From assembly GCA_003864535.1 (NCBI GenBank), contig BHEQ01000134.1:1-5963 (forward strand): a stretch of 5,963 bases of DNA, given 5' to 3'. The notes under the pieces were generated by a model that saw only the letters and a list, made by a program, of their open reading frames with translations, made no database searches and was not told the DNA's origin. Shown here one piece after another: positions 4,965 through 5,963 of the stretch. Position numbers and translations under genes: made by a program. This stretch comes from Gammaproteobacteria bacterium (lineage in GTDB: Bacteria > Pseudomonadota > Gammaproteobacteria > Cardiobacteriales > Wohlfahrtiimonadaceae). Positions within the stretch are counted from its first letter, which is position 1. Each line of letters begins with the position of its first letter.

Positions 4965-5030
4965 GGGGACTTCTATAAATTAGATTTTTCAAGGCTTGTG
5001 ATATTATTAAAAGCACACATAGATGTTCCC
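4965..5030. repeat. 66-bp internally deleted copy of the palindromic MITE-like element
   Basis: Bases from CTTCTATAAATT through AAAAGCACA match the left arm of the 3273-3392 element over 48 bp with three differences. The central palindrome and most of the right arm are missing. The right end ATAGATGTTCCC (5019-5030) still matches the left end GGGGACTTCTAT (4965-4976) as an inverted repeat at 10 of 12 positions. TAAA occurs on both sides (4961-4964 and 5031-5034) and may be a 4-bp target-site duplication. It lies just after hpf, ahead of the terminator. Confidence 0.7.
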
Positions 5031-5031
5031 T

Positions 5032-5064
5032 AAAGCTCCATTGAGTATCTCAAGCGGAGCTTTT
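5032..5064. terminator. Terminator hairpin shared by hpf and the convergent AraC-family gene
   Basis: AAAGCTCC (5032-5039) pairs with GGAGCTTT (5056-5063). Inside, TTGAG and CTCAA form a further 5-bp stem around a TAT loop. On the + strand TTTTATATT follows, giving a short U-tract for hpf transcripts. On the minus strand the stem is followed by a weaker AT run. The AraC-family stop codon (5065-5063) falls inside the T-tract, so hairpin and coding end overlap. Confidence 0.75.
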
Positions 5065-5963
5065 ATATTATCACCTTCTTAATAAGCCTTGTTTCAGACG
5101 GTCTCTCCCCAAATAAGCGCTGATAATCCGCGGCAAATTGGCTCATATGCCAAAAACCATAATCAGCTGCGATATCTTGAATTGTTATCGACTTATCCGC
5201 AAATTTCAAGTTACGCCGTACTGCATTTAAACGGATGGCTTTTAAATAGGTAACAGGGCAAACATTCAGCGTTTTTTGAAAGCAGTTTTGCAAAGTACGC
5301 CTGCTTACATAAAACTCATCACATAAATCTTTAATGGTAATAATGCTTTCTTTTTTAGCAATCACATAATCTCGTACAGATGAAATAAGACGACGATGGC
5401 GTATATTACTTGCTTTAGGTCTCTTTTGTACACGTGCCTGTTGCAAGATATCAATCAAATGCATTAATAACTCATCCAGCATTAATTGGCAGCTAGAGTC
5501 AGATAAATGCAGGGGAGTATTGGTAGATAAATCTTGCGCTTGTAAAAGAACATGCGCAAACTTTTGCCATAATGGCCCCATAATTGCGCAAGGTACTTGC
5601 CAGACTGAAGTGTTTAAGAGTAAGTCTAAAAGCTCACTACATTCACAAACATTTAAGTATTGTTTTAAAACTGAAATATCAACTACTAAACCTAATATCT
5701 CATGATTATCTGCGGTTAAAAGCTCAAATTCCTGACCACCAGAGCGCACTAAAATAGAATAAGATTTAAACGGATCATCATCGATATATCCTCCTGTATC
5801 GGTAATAGATGGAATTCCAAACCAGATCGAATTTGGCCAAACTTTACAGCTTTGTCTTAAGGCACGGTTATTATTTTCAATAAAAAACTGCACCCCTCCG
5901 AGCCAAATTTCCGTAAAATGTCCTGAAAATTTCCCAGAGCTTATTTGATCATATTCTTGATAC
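5063..5963 (-). CDS. AraC-family transcriptional regulator, EutR-like (5' end outside window)
   Basis: The frame stays open to the right edge (last full codon 5962-5960), so the true start lies outside. The GTG at 5893-5891 is an internal valine: the upstream residues, including YDQISSGKFSG and EIWLGG, read as family-like protein. 299 residues are visible; E. coli EutR has about 350. The N-terminal part is a sensor-type domain (NNNRALRQ, WPNSIWFGIP, then the DIS.LK region). The last ~100 residues form the AraC double helix-turn-helix: the first around IKDLCDEFYVSRRTLQNCF, the second around IQDIAADYGFWHMSQFAADY followed by QRLFGERPSETR. The FWHMSQFAADYQ stretch resembles EutR, the ethanolamine-utilisation activator, but no eut genes are in view, so the ligand and targets are unknown. 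It is convergent with hpf and shares its terminator. Confidence 0.9.
   Translation of the reverse strand, partial: YQEYDQISSGKFSGHFTEIWLGGVQFFIENNNRALRQSCKVWPNSIWFGIPSITDTGGYIDDDPFKSYSILVRSGGQEFELLTADNHEILGLVVDISVLKQYLNVCECSELLDLLLNTSVWQVPCAIMGPLWQKFAHVLLQAQDLSTNTPLHLSDSSCQLMLDELLMHLIDILQQARVQKRPKASNIRHRRLISSVRDYVIAKKESIITIKDLCDEFYVSRRTLQNCFQKTLNVCPVTYLKAIRLNAVRRNLKFADKSITIQDIAADYGFWHMSQFAADYQRLFGERPSETRLIKKVII

Noticed and set aside
5891..5893. GTG as start of the AraC-family gene
   Set aside because: The frame stays open to the right edge and the upstream residues (YDQISSGKFSG, EIWLGG) fit the N-terminal domain of this family.
1..5963. CRISPR array
   Set aside because: No regularly spaced direct repeats; the only repeats are the palindromic elements described.

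Overview
This 5,963-bp window is AT-rich and looks like chromosomal DNA of a gammaproteobacterium. The evidence is E. coli-like YejB and YejE proteins, a short single-domain Hpf, an LpxL-type lipid A acyltransferase, and a tRNA-Asp nearly identical to the E. coli one. The low G+C content and the small dispersed repeats would suit a host-associated or intracellular lineage, but the genus cannot be named from this window.

Layout, left to right. (1) The C-terminal part of a PvuRts1I/AbaSI-type modification-dependent restriction endonuclease (+ strand) enters from the left edge. Its stop codon overlaps that of the convergent yejE in a shared TTAA. (2) On the minus strand, yejB then yejE encode the two membrane permeases of a Yej-type peptide ABC importer. 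The usual partners yejA (binding protein) and yejF (ATPase) are not next to them. A G/C-rich palindromic repeat starts exactly at the yejB stop and separates the two genes; yejE appears to have its own candidate promoter and a GTG start. (3) A back-to-back promoter region drives yejB leftward and tRNA-Asp(GUC) rightward. A strong intrinsic terminator closes the tRNA-Asp unit. (4) A 120-bp palindromic MITE-like element lies 9 bp upstream of tRNA-Arg(CCU), which has no encoded CCA. (5) An LpxL/HtrB-family acyltransferase (minus strand) converges on the tRNA-Arg. (6) A divergent intergenic region carries a hairpin ahead of hpf (ribosome hibernation factor, + strand). (7) Between hpf and the next gene lies a 66-bp, internally deleted relative of the palindromic element, followed by a terminator hairpin shared by two converging genes. 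(8) An AraC-family regulator resembling EutR (minus strand) runs off the right edge.

The genes do not form one pathway. Peptide uptake (YejBE), outer-membrane lipid A acylation, ribosome hibernation and phage defence are separate units divided by tRNAs and repeats. The points most worth following are the hydroxymethylcytosine-type restriction nuclease at the edge, the palindromic element that probably supplies the promoter region of tRNA-Arg, and the reduced, repeat-split yej locus.
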